Part shown: positions 24,901-34,800 of the stretch, one piece after another
Numbering within the stretch: position 1 is the stretch's first letter
Layout of the letters: every line of letters starts with the position of its first letter
DNA from: Hydractinia symbiolongicarpus
Taxonomy: Eukaryota; Cnidaria; Hydrozoa; Anthoathecata; Hydractiniidae
Assembly (NCBI RefSeq): GCF_029227915.1
Contig: NC_079883.1
Coordinates: forward strand, 29,390,001 to 29,454,000
Length of the DNA stretch: 64,000 nt
Reading direction: 5' to 3'
The notes under the pieces: model-generated
The model's database searches: none
Told to the model about the DNA's origin: nothing
What the model saw: only the letters and a program-made list of their open reading frames with translations
Position numbers and translations under genes: made by a program

Positions 24901-26011
24901 GGAGCGCTCCATTTAAAAATTTAGATAAGTTAGTCATTTTTTACTGTGGGACCAATGCTAGCCGTTATCGCACCCTGAAGAAATAGAGGCAGTTTCAAAA
25001 ACTACCTTTAAATGACGTTCTAACGGTAACAATCCGTTTGAGTTACAACGGTTGGGTCACATATTCGTACCAACATGTATTTAGTGATTTATGTCCGATA
25101 TTACTAAGTTGTATCGGTTTTAACAGTGAAGCGATTGACTGCAGGACTTAATTGAACTGATTCTGGACTGTGACCTTATAAATGCGATAAATGAGCCAGC
25201 TGGACTCCAAGGAATAACATTGTTCTTAATTCGACATGATTGCTTTGATTCAGCGAGTACACTATGCTCTGTGGTAGCGGTTTTTTTGGAAGTTTAGATA
25301 AATAAGTCTTTTTTTACTGTGGGACCAATCCTGGCCGTTAGCACGCACTGAAGAAATAGAGACGTCCTCAAAAACTACATCTCATTGACTTCGTGGCGGT
25401 ATCAATACGTGTGAGATACAACGGCTGCGTCACATAATCGTACCAACATGTATTTAGTGATATCTTTCTGACATCACTAAGTTATATCGCTTTTAACAGT
25501 GAAACGATTGACTGTGGAACTTAATTGAACTAACTTTGGACTGAGACCTTATAAATGTGATAAGTGAGTTAACTGGACTCCAAGAAATAACATTCTTCTT
25601 AATTTGACATAATTGTCAAAACTCAGCGATTACACTGGGCGCTGTTGTAACGCTTCATTTAAAAATTAAGATAAAAAATTCAGTTTCTACTGTGGGACCA
25701 ATCCAGGCCGTTAACGCGCCCTGAAGAAATAGAGACGTCCTCAAAAACTACACTTCATTGACTTCTTGGCGGTATCAATCCATTTGAGTTACAACGGTTG
25801 CGTCACATATTCGTACCAACATGTATTTAGTGATTTTTTTCCGATATTACTAAGTTGTATCGCTTTTAACAGTGAAGCGATTGACTGTGGGACTTAATTG
25901 AAATGATTCTGGACTGTGACCTTATAAATGCGATAAATGAGCCAGCTGGACTCCAAGGAATAACATTCTTCTTAATTCGACATGATTGCTTTGATTCAGC
26001 GAGTACACTAT

Positions 26012-26035
26012 CTCGATGATATTAAGGTGCGAGTC
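26012..26035 (+). repeat. Left terminal inverted repeat
   Basis: A 24-bp repeat, outer sequence CTCGATGATATTAAGG and inner end GTGCGAGTC, perfectly inverted relative to 28817-28840. Its outer neighbour is TAT at 26009-26011. Beyond base 24 the two ends diverge immediately. Confidence 0.9.
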
Positions 26036-26130
26036 CAGAAATCATCACTTTTTGTAAAGTAAAAAAGCGTAACTTTGATGAGCTATTTCTCAGTTGTTTT
26101 TCATAGTCTGATAAAAAGTGACCCACCGCT
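26036..26130. other. 95-bp segment separating outer and inner TIR on the left
   Basis: AT-rich, with TTTTTGTAAAGTAAAAAAGC. It includes the last 41 bp of a minus-strand open segment that stops at 26090. No counterpart was seen at the right end. Confidence 0.4.
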
Positions 26131-26260
26131 GGTCTGCACATTTTATGCTCTTTTCAATGGTTGCAAACATAATGGCTCCCACGTAGCTGTTCGGGCGTAA
26201 CAAGCCTTTGATCAAGACACGGTTTTCATAGAAAATCAGATGGGGCAGCACAATGGCATG
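26090..26260 (-). pseudogene. Open segment near left TIR, possible decayed coding sequence
   Basis: On the minus strand a frame of 56 codons runs from just after a TAA (26261-26263) to TGA at 26090-26092. The translation contains YENRVLIKGLLRPNSYVG and ends DQRWVTFYQTMKNN. The composition is protein-like (mixed hydrophobic and charged, codons not simply AT-driven), unlike the surrounding spacer. In an adjacent frame, 26245 to about 26340 is also open on the minus strand and reads RDFESYIDTVLISQNSRF. The sequence may therefore be one coding region broken by indels. It could be the C-terminal end of a lost transposase, as expected near a TIR, or a captured host exon. I do not recognise the protein. 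Confidence 0.3.
26131..26147 (+). repeat. Inner subterminal inverted repeat, left arm
   Basis: GGTCTGCACATTTTATG matches, inverted and with a 2-bp gap, CATAAAATGCAGACC at 28802-28816, which directly abuts the right TIR. On the left the equivalent lies 95 bp inside the TIR. The original terminal repeat was therefore probably about 40 bp, and the left end has gained bases 26036-26130 or the right end has lost the equivalent. Confidence 0.6.
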
Positions 26261-26314
26261 TTACTGAAACGCGAATTTTGGCTTATAAGAACTGTATCAA
26301 TATAACTCTCAAAA

Positions 26315-26413
26315 TCACGTTTCCCTTAACATCCAAGAGAGCTTTAGTTCAACGTAATGTCCTAAAAACCACCTCAAAAGTTTCTCTGACCCAAGGTTTT
26401 GTTTGGATAACAT
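26315..26413 (-). pseudogene. Short open segment upstream of the 26090-26260 frame
   Basis: A 32-codon minus-strand frame from ATG at 26411-26413 to TGA at 26315-26317. It contains KLLRWFLGHYVELKLSWMLR. It lies immediately upstream of the segment ending at 26090 and in a different frame. Together they could be remnants of one exon with at least two frameshifts. Alone it is too short to be persuasive, and chance is a real alternative. Confidence 0.2.
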
Positions 26414-27094
26414 GGTTTATAGGCCAGATACTACATTAAGGAAGACATAGTTTGTAGCATTCATCCTATGGCTTATTACGAACAATAATTATATATACGT
26501 ATCTAGTGCATGCATGTTGCCCCAAACCCTTTTCTTAACCATATTACAAAGTTTCAGCTAAAAACTGCTGAAGCTTGGTCCGCAAGTTTGAAAGATGCAG
26601 TGTGTAATAAATTTTAAATCCTAAGCCAATCAAAAGCCGAGAACAACAATAAAATCAAAGAAATATGGTAGCTGCATAATGTGTTTTCTCGGAGTCAATC
26701 AGAAACGGCGAAAATGTAAACATTGGTAAAGCATTATAATATTATCCCCTTGGTTCGCAAGCGAAAATTTCTATTTAAGAAGTATATATATAGCTAGCTG
26801 CCTTTTCTTGACAATGGATAAAGATCGTCCAATGAACTAACAAACTTATTATTTCTATTTTTTATCAGTTCTATTGAATGTTTTGATCTATAAAATACAA
26901 GACGTAAATATATTATTAGATCAGTTCAGTTCACTATCCTCCAGACATGGCATTTTTGTGGTCTTTAAATGAAAGTGATGAATGCATTTAACACTCCCCC
27001 TATAATTTAAAAAATACCAATTATCATCACATAGCTATATAAATATCATATACTCATTATTGTGTTGTAGATGCAAGATAATTATGTTTTATCT
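26414..27094. other. AT-rich island spacer
   Basis: About 680 bp with no open frame worth calling. It contains a GGTTCGCAAGCGAAAATTTC stretch near 26752, TATATATAGCTAGCTGCC near 26785, and an A6 run at 27009-27014. That run would be a T6 pol III terminator about 80 nt downstream of the minus-strand tRNA-like sequence. Confidence 0.4.
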
Positions 27095-27163
27095 TGCCCT
27101 GTCCAGGATTTGAACCTGGATCTCTCATTTGTATGAGTGTCATAGCCATTAGACCAACAGGGC
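27095..27163 (-). tRNA. tRNA-Glu-like sequence with 4-nt anticodon loop
   Basis: The minus strand folds as a tRNA. The acceptor stem GCCCTGT/ACAGGGC is perfect (7 bp) with discriminator A. A D arm GTC..GAC follows with TAATGGCTAT as loop, then anticodon stem CTCAT/ATGAG (5 bp), a 4-nt variable region AGAT, and T arm CCAGG-TTCAAAT-CCTGG. Internal pol III promoter boxes are intact: A box TGGTCTAATGG and B box GGTTCAAATCC both fit the known consensus. The D arm and variable/T arm resemble eukaryotic tRNA-Glu. The anticodon loop is only ACAA, 4 nt instead of 7, so no standard anticodon exists, and the total is 69 nt rather than 72. It is therefore a pseudo-tRNA, or the head of a tRNA-derived element. 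No CCA is encoded. A T6 run lies about 80 nt downstream. Confidence 0.75.
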
Positions 27164-27398
27164 ATAAGTATGCAAAACTTTACAGATGCCTACTTAACTT
27201 TTTCTGTGGATATCAAAATTCAATTTTTTTTATTAAACAAGATAGACTGCTGCCTGGATGAAAATTCACCATTAAGTAGTGACTAATTCTTCGTAAATTA
27301 ACAGAATTAGAACAGAATGTAATGTTTAATAATATGGTATATATATATATTACACTTTTAACCTTGCTTGGATTTTTCACAGCTGAAATTTTGAAACC

Positions 27399-27689
27399 TT
27401 ATTTGGAGAAACTTTTGCAAGAGAAACTTTCACGAATTTTACGATTTTGGGGCTTTTTTACAAAACTTTTAAAAATGACCATTTATATACAAATGTTTAA
27501 TCTGAATTGATTATACATTTATATACAAAAGTTTAATTTAAATTGTTGGTTCACAATGTTATCCACTAATTTTTTTTAAAAAACTTTTGACGAGCAAATT
27601 CGAAAACTTAGAAATCACAAATTGCAAAAGTTTAACTTTCTACAGATATTTGGAAAGTTTTTCTCACGAAAAGTTTCTCTGAATAAAAT
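27399..27689. mobile_element. Nested inverted-repeat (MITE-like) element, degenerate
   Basis: Two arms of about 38 bp, 27399-27436 (TTATTTGGAGAAACTTTTGC...) and 27650-27689 (...CACGAAAAGTTTCTCTGAAT), are inverted relative to each other with a shared core GAGAAACTTTT, by eye roughly three quarters identical. Further AAAAGTTT/AAACTTTT motifs lie between them. Such short AT-rich fold-back units are known as non-autonomous DNA elements. No clear target duplication was found, so the ends are approximate. A 62-codon plus-strand open frame at 27322-27510 overlaps the left arm and is low-complexity, not a gene. Confidence 0.4.
27480..27545 (+). repeat. 36-bp-offset direct repeat
   Basis: CATTTATATACAAATGTTTAA (27480) and CATTTATATACAAAAGTTTAA (27516) begin two similar ~30-bp units ending TGAATTG and TAAATTG. 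This is a short tandem duplication inside the island spacer. Confidence 0.7.
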
Positions 27690-27840
27690 ATGTACCCAGA
27701 TCAATTGATTTCACATGACAGAAATCTTTATAACGTCAAGTTCCTCAAAGTTTTTTTATATTTTACAGTAAATATATAGTCCTTTTATCATTAGTTTTTA
27801 AACCATGTTTTACATTATATATATACTGTTATTTTATGGA

Positions 27841-28075
27841 TCAAAGTGCATTGCTGATTTTATCACAAACAATTTTTGATTTAACTGACGAAGTGTCAGT
27901 AGATGTTCCAGACGTTTCTACAAATTCACATGTGCTTGTAGACCACAAGACTGTAGAACCATTATCATAGACAACGTATCCACATGATAGAACTATCATA
28001 TGATTTAAAACCAATGCATCAAACACTTCGTTATTAGGTTCATTCATTGTACACACAAAACAAACGAAGGACAAC
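27841..28075 (-). pseudogene. Weak candidate 3' exon inside the island
   Basis: The minus-strand frame to a stop at 27841-27843 is open for 92 codons. Within it, at 28076-28077, an AG preceded by a long T-rich tract (TATATATTTTTTCAG) makes a good splice acceptor, leaving a 235-bp open exon candidate with residues such as LVLNHMIVLSCGYVVYDN. No strong family resemblance is visible. A convincing donor and upstream exon were not found, and a clear AATAAA is absent downstream (only CATAAAATAA just after the stop). It could be a decayed transposon exon or chance. Confidence 0.25.
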
Positions 28076-28084
28076 CTGAAAAAA

Positions 28085-28801
28085 TATATAGCCTGCTTTA
28101 TAAAATTCTGCAGTGTCAAAGTGATGAAAAATGTGATACAAAAACAGAAAGCAGCAATGCACTTGTCTCACTTTAAACTTTATATGTATATGGCTTAAAC
28201 AAATAAATATAAAGCCATAATATATTATATGTTTTTAAATATGTTTAGGCTGGTTTTAAAATTGGTTGTTCTTATTTTTATACCTTAAAAAGGTAAAGAT
28301 ATAGCTAGCTAGCTATAGCTAGGTTTTGTGACAATTTCTTATATTTGATCTCAAATTTAATAGCTTACTGTGTAGCTAGCTAGGAAAGATGAGCCCTCCA
28401 AAATATTAATTTACGGCCCAACTAGTACTTGTAAACAGCATTTAGTATAGATACATGGCAATGTATCTATAGCTAGTTTTGGTCTCCTTTGCCCATCAAG
28501 CTCTACTGCACTGCCTTTCTTTTGTTAGTCACTAGTCACAACTGATCAATCCTTAGTACTTTACAAGTACTTTACAAAAGCATCTATCAGGCATCACAAA
28601 AAACAGGATGTATACAATGTTCAAAGAAAAGAAAGAGAAGAAGGGGTTAAAACAGTGATACATTCACTTCTTCTTTCCCAGCACAATAATACTATTTTTA
28701 TCCATTGGCAGCTTGTTTTGAAATTCTTGCGTTAGTATAGTAATTTCACAGACCGGAATTTAACAGCAGAATATTGCGCGTTGCCTCACGAATGTTTCAA
28801 A
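28085..28801. other. AT-rich island spacer with TAGC repeats
   Basis: No gene is supported. AGCTAGCTAGCTATAGCTAG at 28302-28321 and further TAGCTAGC tracts near 28372-28383 are simple repeats. A short minus-strand frame starts with ATG near 28703 (MDKNSIIVLGKKK) about 115 bp inside the right TIR. Its position would suit a first exon of a leftward transposon gene, but 13 codons prove nothing. Confidence 0.35.
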
Positions 28802-28816
28802 CATAAAATGCAGACC

Positions 28817-28840
28817 GACTCGCACCTTAATATCATCGAG
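28817..28840 (-). repeat. Right terminal inverted repeat
   Basis: Perfect inverted match to the left 24-bp terminus, ending CTTAATATCATCGAG, followed by TAT and the normal satellite continuation GCTCTGTGGTAGCGG. Confidence 0.9.
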
Positions 28841-31800
28841 TATGCTCTGTGGTAGCGGTTTTTTTGGAAGTTTAGATAAATAAGTCTTTTTTTACTGTGG
28901 GACCAATCCTGGCCGTTAGCACGCACTGAAGAAATAGAGACGTCCTCAAAAACTACATCTCATTGACTTCGTGGCGGTATCAATACGTTTGAGATACAAC
29001 GGCTGCGTCACATAATCGTACCAACATGTATTTAGTGATATCTTTCTGACATCACTAAGTTATATCGCTTTTAACAGTGAAACGATTGACTGTGGAACTT
29101 AATTGAACTAACTTTGGACTGAGACCTTATAAATGTGATAAGTGAGTTAACTGGACTCCAAGAAATAACATTCTTCTTAATTTGACATAATTGTCAAAAC
29201 TCAGCGATTACACTGGGCGCTGTGGTAACGCTTCATTTAAAAATTAAGATAAAAAATTCAGTTTCTACTGTGGGACCAATCCTGGCCGTTAACGCGCCCT
29301 GAAGAAATAGAGACAGTTTCAAAAACTACATTTCACCGACTTTCTAATGGTGTCAGTCCGTTTGAGTTACAACGGTTGGGTCACATATTCGTACCAACAT
29401 GTATTTAATGATTTTTTTCCGATATTACTAAGTTGTATCGCTTTTAACAGTGAAGCGAATGACTGTGGGACTTAATTGAACTGATTCTGCACTGTGACCT
29501 TATAAATGCGATAAATGAGCCAATTGGACTCCAAGGAATAACATTCTTCTTAATTCGACATGATTGCTTGGATTCAGCGAGTACACTATGCTCTGTGGTA
29601 GCGCTTTTTAAAAATTTAGATAAATAAGTCTTTTTTTACTGTGGGACCAATCCTGGCCGTTAGCACGCACTGAAGAAATAGAGACATTCGCAAAAACTAC
29701 ATCTCATTGACTTCGTCGCGGTATCAATCCGTTTGAGATACAACGGCTGCGTCACATATTCGTACCAACATGTATTTAGTGATATCTTTCCGATATTACT
29801 AAGTTATGTCGCTTTTAACAGTGAAACGATTGACTGTGGAACTTAATTGAAGTAACTTTGGACTGTGACTTTATAAATGTGATAAGGAAGCCAACTGTAC
29901 TCCAAGAAACAAAATTCTTCTTAATTTGACGTGATTGCCGGAACTCAGCGATTGCACTGGGTGCTGTGGTAGCGTTTTATATAAAAATTAAGTTAAATAA
30001 ATCATCTTTTACTGTGGGACCAATCCCAGCCGTTTGTTCGCACTGAAGAAATAGAGACATTCTTAAAAACTAAATTTCATTGACTTCGTGGCGGTATCAA
30101 TCCGTTTGAGATACAACGGCTGCGTCACATATTCGTACCAACATGTATTTAGTGACATTTTTCCGATATTACTAAGTTATATCGCTTTTAACAATGAAAT
30201 GATTGACTGTGGGACTTAACTGAACTAACTTTGGACTATGACATTATGAATGTGATAAATGAGCCAGTTTGACTACAAGAAGTAACATTCTTCTTAATTT
30301 GACATGATTGCTGGAACTCAGCGAGTGCACTGGGCGCTGTGATAGCGTTTTATTTAAAAAATAAGTTAATTAAGTCATTTTTTACTGTGGGAATAATCCC
30401 AGCCGTTAGCGCGCGCTGAAGAAATGGAGACAGTTTTAGATACTACATTTCACTGACTTTCTAACGGTGTCAGTCCGTTTGAGTTACAACGGTTGCGTCA
30501 TATATTCGTACCAACATGTATTTAGCGATATTTTTCTGATATTACTAGGTTGCATCGCTTTTAACAGTGAAACGATTGACGGTGGGACTTAATTAAACCA
30601 ACTTTGGACTGTGACCTGATAGATGTGATAAATGAGACAATTTGACTCCAAGAAGTAACATTTTTCTTAATTTGAAATGATTGCTGGAACTCAGCGATTA
30701 CACTGGGCGCTGTGGTAGCGCTTCATATAAAAATTTATATAAATACATTCTTTACTGTGGGACCAATCCTAGCCGTTATCGCGTGCTGAAGAAAAGGCGA
30801 CAGTTTCAAAAACTACATCTCACTGACTTTCTAACGGTGTGAGTCCGTTTGAGATACAACGGTTGCGTCACATATTCGTACCAACATGTACTTAGCGATA
30901 TTTTTCTGACATTACTAGGTTGCATCGCTTTAAACAGTGAAGCGATTGACTGTGGGACTTAATTGAACTGATTCTGGACGGTGACCTTATAAATGTGGTA
31001 AATGAGCCAATTGGACTCCAAGGAATAACATTCTTCTTTATTCGACATGATTGCTGGAATTCAGCAAGTACACTATGCTCTGTGGTAGCGCTTTTTTAAA
31101 AAATTCACATAAATAAGTCTTTTTTTACTGTGAGACCAATCATGGCCGTTAGCACGCACTGAAGAAATAGAGACATTCTCAAAAACTAAATTTCATTGAC
31201 TTCGTAGCGGTATCAATCCGTTTGAGATACAACGGCTGCGTCACATATTCGTACCAACATGTATTTAGTGACATTTTTCCGATATTACTAAGTTATATCG
31301 CTTTTAACAATGAAATGATTGACTGTGGGACTTAACTGAACTAACTTTGGACTGTTACATTTTGAATGTGATAAATGAGCCAATTTGACTACAAGAAGTA
31401 ACATTCTTCTTAATTTGACATGATTGCTGGAACTCAGCGAGTGCACTGGCGCTGTGGTAGCGCTTCATTTAAAAATTTATATAAATAAGTCATTCTTTAC
31501 TGTGGGACCAATCCTAGCCGTTGTCGCGTGCTGAAGAAAGGGCGACAGTTTCAAAAACTACATCTCACTGACTTTCTAACGATGTCAGTCCGTTTGAGTT
31601 ACAACGGTTGGGTCACATGTTCGTACCAACATGTACTTAGCGATATTTTTCTGACAATACTAGGTTGCATCGCTTTTAACAGTGAAGCGATTGACTGTGG
31701 GACTTAATTGAAATGATTCTGGACTGTGACCTTATAAATGTGGTAAATGAGCCAATTCGACTCCAAGGAATAACATTCTTCTTAATTCGACATGATTGCT

Positions 31801-34800
31801 GGAATTCAGCGGGTGCACTATGCTCTGTGGTAGGGCTTTTTTAAAAAATTTAGATAAATAAGTCTTTTTTTACTGTGGGACCAATCCTGGCCGTTAGCAC
31901 GCACTGAAGAAATAGAGATATTCTCAAAAACTACATCTCATTAACTTCGTCGCGGTATCAATGCGTTTGAGATACAACGGCTGCGTCACATATTCGAACC
32001 AACATGTATTTAGTGATATCTTTCCGATAATACTAAGTTACATCGCTTTTAACAGTGAAACGATTGACTGTGGAACTTAATTGAACTAACTTTGGTCTGT
32101 GACCTTATAAATATGATAAGTGAGCCAACTGGACTCCAAGAAATAACATTCTTCTTAATTTGACATGATTGTCGAAACTCACCGATTACACTGGGCGCTA
32201 TGGTAATGCTTCATTTAATAATTAGGATAAAAAATTCAGTTTCTACTGTAGGACCAATCCTAGCCGTTATCGCGTGCTGAAGAAAGGGCGACAGTTTCAA
32301 AAAATAACATCTCACTTACTTTCTAACGGTGTCAGTCCGTTTGAGTTACAACGGTTGTGTCACATATTCGTACCAACATGTACTTAGCGATATTTTTCTG
32401 ACATTACTAGGTTGCATCGCTTTTAACAGTGAAACGATTGACTGTGAGAGTTAATTGAACTAACTTTGAACTTTGACCTGATAAATGTGATAAATGAGAC
32501 AATTGGACTCCAAGAAGTAACATTCTTCCTAATTTATAATGATTGCCGGAACTCAGCGATTACACTGGGCGCTGTGGTAGTGCTTCATTTAAAAATTTAG
32601 ATAAATAAGTCATTTTTTACTGTAGGACCAATCCTAGCCGTTATTGCGCGGTGAAGAAATACAGACAGTTTCAAAAAGTACCTTTCAATGACGTTCTAAC
32701 GGTATCAGACCGTTTAAGTTACAACGGTTGCGTCACATATTCGAACCAAAATGTATTTAGTGATTTTTTTCCGATATTACTAAGTTGTATCGCTTTTAAC
32801 AGTGAAGCGATTGACTGTGGGACTTAATTGAACTGATTCTGGACTGTGACCTTATAAATGCAATAAATGAGCCAATTGGACTCCAAGAAAATACATTCTT
32901 CTTAATTCGACATGATTGCTTGGATTCAGCGAGTACACTATGCTCTGTGGTAGCGGTTTTTTTGAAAGTTTAGATAAATAAGTCTTTTTTTACTGTGGGA
33001 CCAATCCTGGCCGTTAGCACGCACTAAAGAAATAGAGACATTCTCAAAAACTACAACTCATTGACTTCGTGGCGGTATCAATGCGTTTGAGATACAACGG
33101 CTGCGTCACATATTCGTACCAACATGTATTTAGTGATATCTTTCCGATAATACTAAGTTATATCGCTTTTAACAGTGAAATGATTGACTGTGGGATTTAA
33201 TTGAACTAACTCTGGCCTGTGACCATATAAATGTGATAAGTGAGCCCACAGGACTCCGAGAAATAATATTCTTCTTACTTTGACATGGTTGTTGGAACTC
33301 ACCGATTACACTGGGCGCTGTGGTAGCGTTTCACTTAAAAATTAAATAAGTCATTTTTTACTGTGGTACCAATCCCAGCCGTAAGTTCGCGCTGAAAAAA
33401 TAGAGACAGCTTAGAAAACTACATTTCAATTACTTTCTAACGGTATCAGTCCGTTTGAGTTACAACGGTGCGTCACATGTTCGTACCAACATGTAGATAG
33501 TGATTTTTTTCTGATATTACTAGGTTGTATCGCTTTTAACAAGGAACGATTGACTCTGGGACTTAATTGAACTGATTCTGGACTGTGACCTTATAAATGT
33601 GATAAATGAGCCAATTGGACTCCAAGAAATAACATTCTTCTTAATTGGACATGATTGCCGGAATTCAGCGATTACACTGGGCGCTGTGGTAGTGCTTCAT
33701 TTAAAAATTTAAATAAAAAAGTCATTCTTTACTGTGCGACCAATCCTAGCGCTTTTCGCGTGCTGAAGAAAGAGCGACAGTTTCAAAAACTACATTTCAT
33801 TGACTTTCTAACAGTATTAATCTGTTTGGGTTACAACGGTTGCGTCACAGATTAGTGCCAACATGCATTTAGTGATTTTTTTCCGATATTACTAAGTTGT
33901 ATCGCTTTTAACAGTGAAGCGATTGACTGTGGGACTTAATTGAACTGATTCTGGACCGTGACCTTATAAATGCAATAAATGAGCCAATTGGACTCCAAGG
34001 AATAATATTCTTCCTAATTCGACATGATTGCTTGGATTCAGCGAGTACACTATGCTATTTGGTAGCGCTTTTTTAAAAATTTAGATAAATAAGTCTTTTT
34101 TTACTGTGGGACCAATCCTGGCCGTTAGCACGCACTGAAGAAATAGAGCAATTCTCAAAAACTAAATCTCATTGACTTCGTGGCGGTATCAATCCGTTTG
34201 AAATACAACGGCTGCGTCACATATTCGTACCAACATGTATTTAGTTACATTTTTCCGATATTACTAAGTTATATCGCTTTTAACAATGAAATGATTGACT
34301 GTGAGACTTAATTGAACTAACTTTGGCCTGTGACCTTATAAATGTGATAAGTGCGCCAACTGGACTCCAAGAAATAACATTTTTCTTACTTTGACATGAT
34401 TGTTGGAACTCAGCGATTGCACTTGGCGCTGTGGAAGCGCTTCATTTAAAAATTTAGATAAATAAGTCATTTTTTACTGCGGGACCAATCCTAGCCGTTA
34501 TTGCTCGCTGAAGAAATAGAGACAGTTTCAAAAACTACCTTTCCATGACGTTCTAACGGTATCAGTCCGTTTGAGTTACAACGGTTGGGTCACATATTCG
34601 TACCAACATGTATTTAGCGAGACGTTTCTGACTTTACTAGGTTGCATCGCTTTTAACAGTGAAACGATTGACTGTGGGAGTTAATTGAACTAACCTTGGA
34701 CTGTGACCTGATAAATGTGATAAATGAGCCAGTTTGACTACAAGAAGTAACATTCTTTTTAATTTGACATGATTGCTGGAAGTCAGCGATTAGACTGGGC

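Larger units (their letters stand above)
1..26011 (+). repeat. Left satellite array, ~373-bp tandem monomers
   Basis: The landmark ACTGTGGGACCAATCC recurs at positions 50 (with one change), 423, 796, 1166, 1539 and 1912, giving a spacing of 370-373 bp, and continues to the island. All copies share one orientation. Conserved landmarks in order within a monomer are a GCGCTGTGGWAGCGC-like start, an A-rich stretch, ACTGTGGGACCAATCC, CCGTTTGAGTTACAACGG, TTCGTACCAACATGTA, the TCGCTTTTAACAGTGAA block, and TGACATGATTG near the end. The monomer length is not a multiple of three and reading frames are not maintained across units, so this is not a coding repeat. The monomer family is not one I can name. 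Position in heterochromatin (centromeric, pericentromeric or other) is inference only. Confidence 0.97.
26012..28840. mobile_element. DNA transposon with 24-bp TIRs in the satellite
   Basis: The island is bounded by a perfect 24-bp inverted repeat (26012-26035 and 28817-28840, outer end CTCGATGATATTAAGG). TAT directly flanks both ends (26009-26011 and 28841-28843), while uninterrupted monomers at this point read CACTATGCTCTG with a single TAT. Satellite resumes with no loss of monomer sequence. Terminal inverted repeats plus a short target duplication are the known signature of cut-and-paste DNA transposons. The 2829-bp element has no intact long open frame, so it is non-autonomous or decayed. 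The superfamily is not assigned: 3-bp duplications occur in PIF/Harbinger and CACTA elements, but neither the TAT target nor these termini fit the usual consensus as I know it. Confidence 0.85.

Noticed and set aside
1-26011. CRISPR array
   Set aside because: The repeat is a continuous 373-bp unit with no short repeat/unique spacer alternation and no cas genes.
26258-26280. Splice acceptor GCGTTTCAG before the 26090-26260 frame
   Set aside because: The next bases are TAA in the frame of interest, so using this acceptor would stop translation at once.
27322-27510. 62-codon plus-strand open frame in the island
   Set aside because: AT-rich low-complexity translation starting in a TATATA run and overlapping the fold-back arm and the direct repeat. 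There is no domain-like content.
26012-28840. Island as an assembly chimera rather than an insertion
   Set aside because: Perfect inverted ends, the exact 3-bp duplication and continuity of the monomer phase on both sides are not expected from a mis-join.
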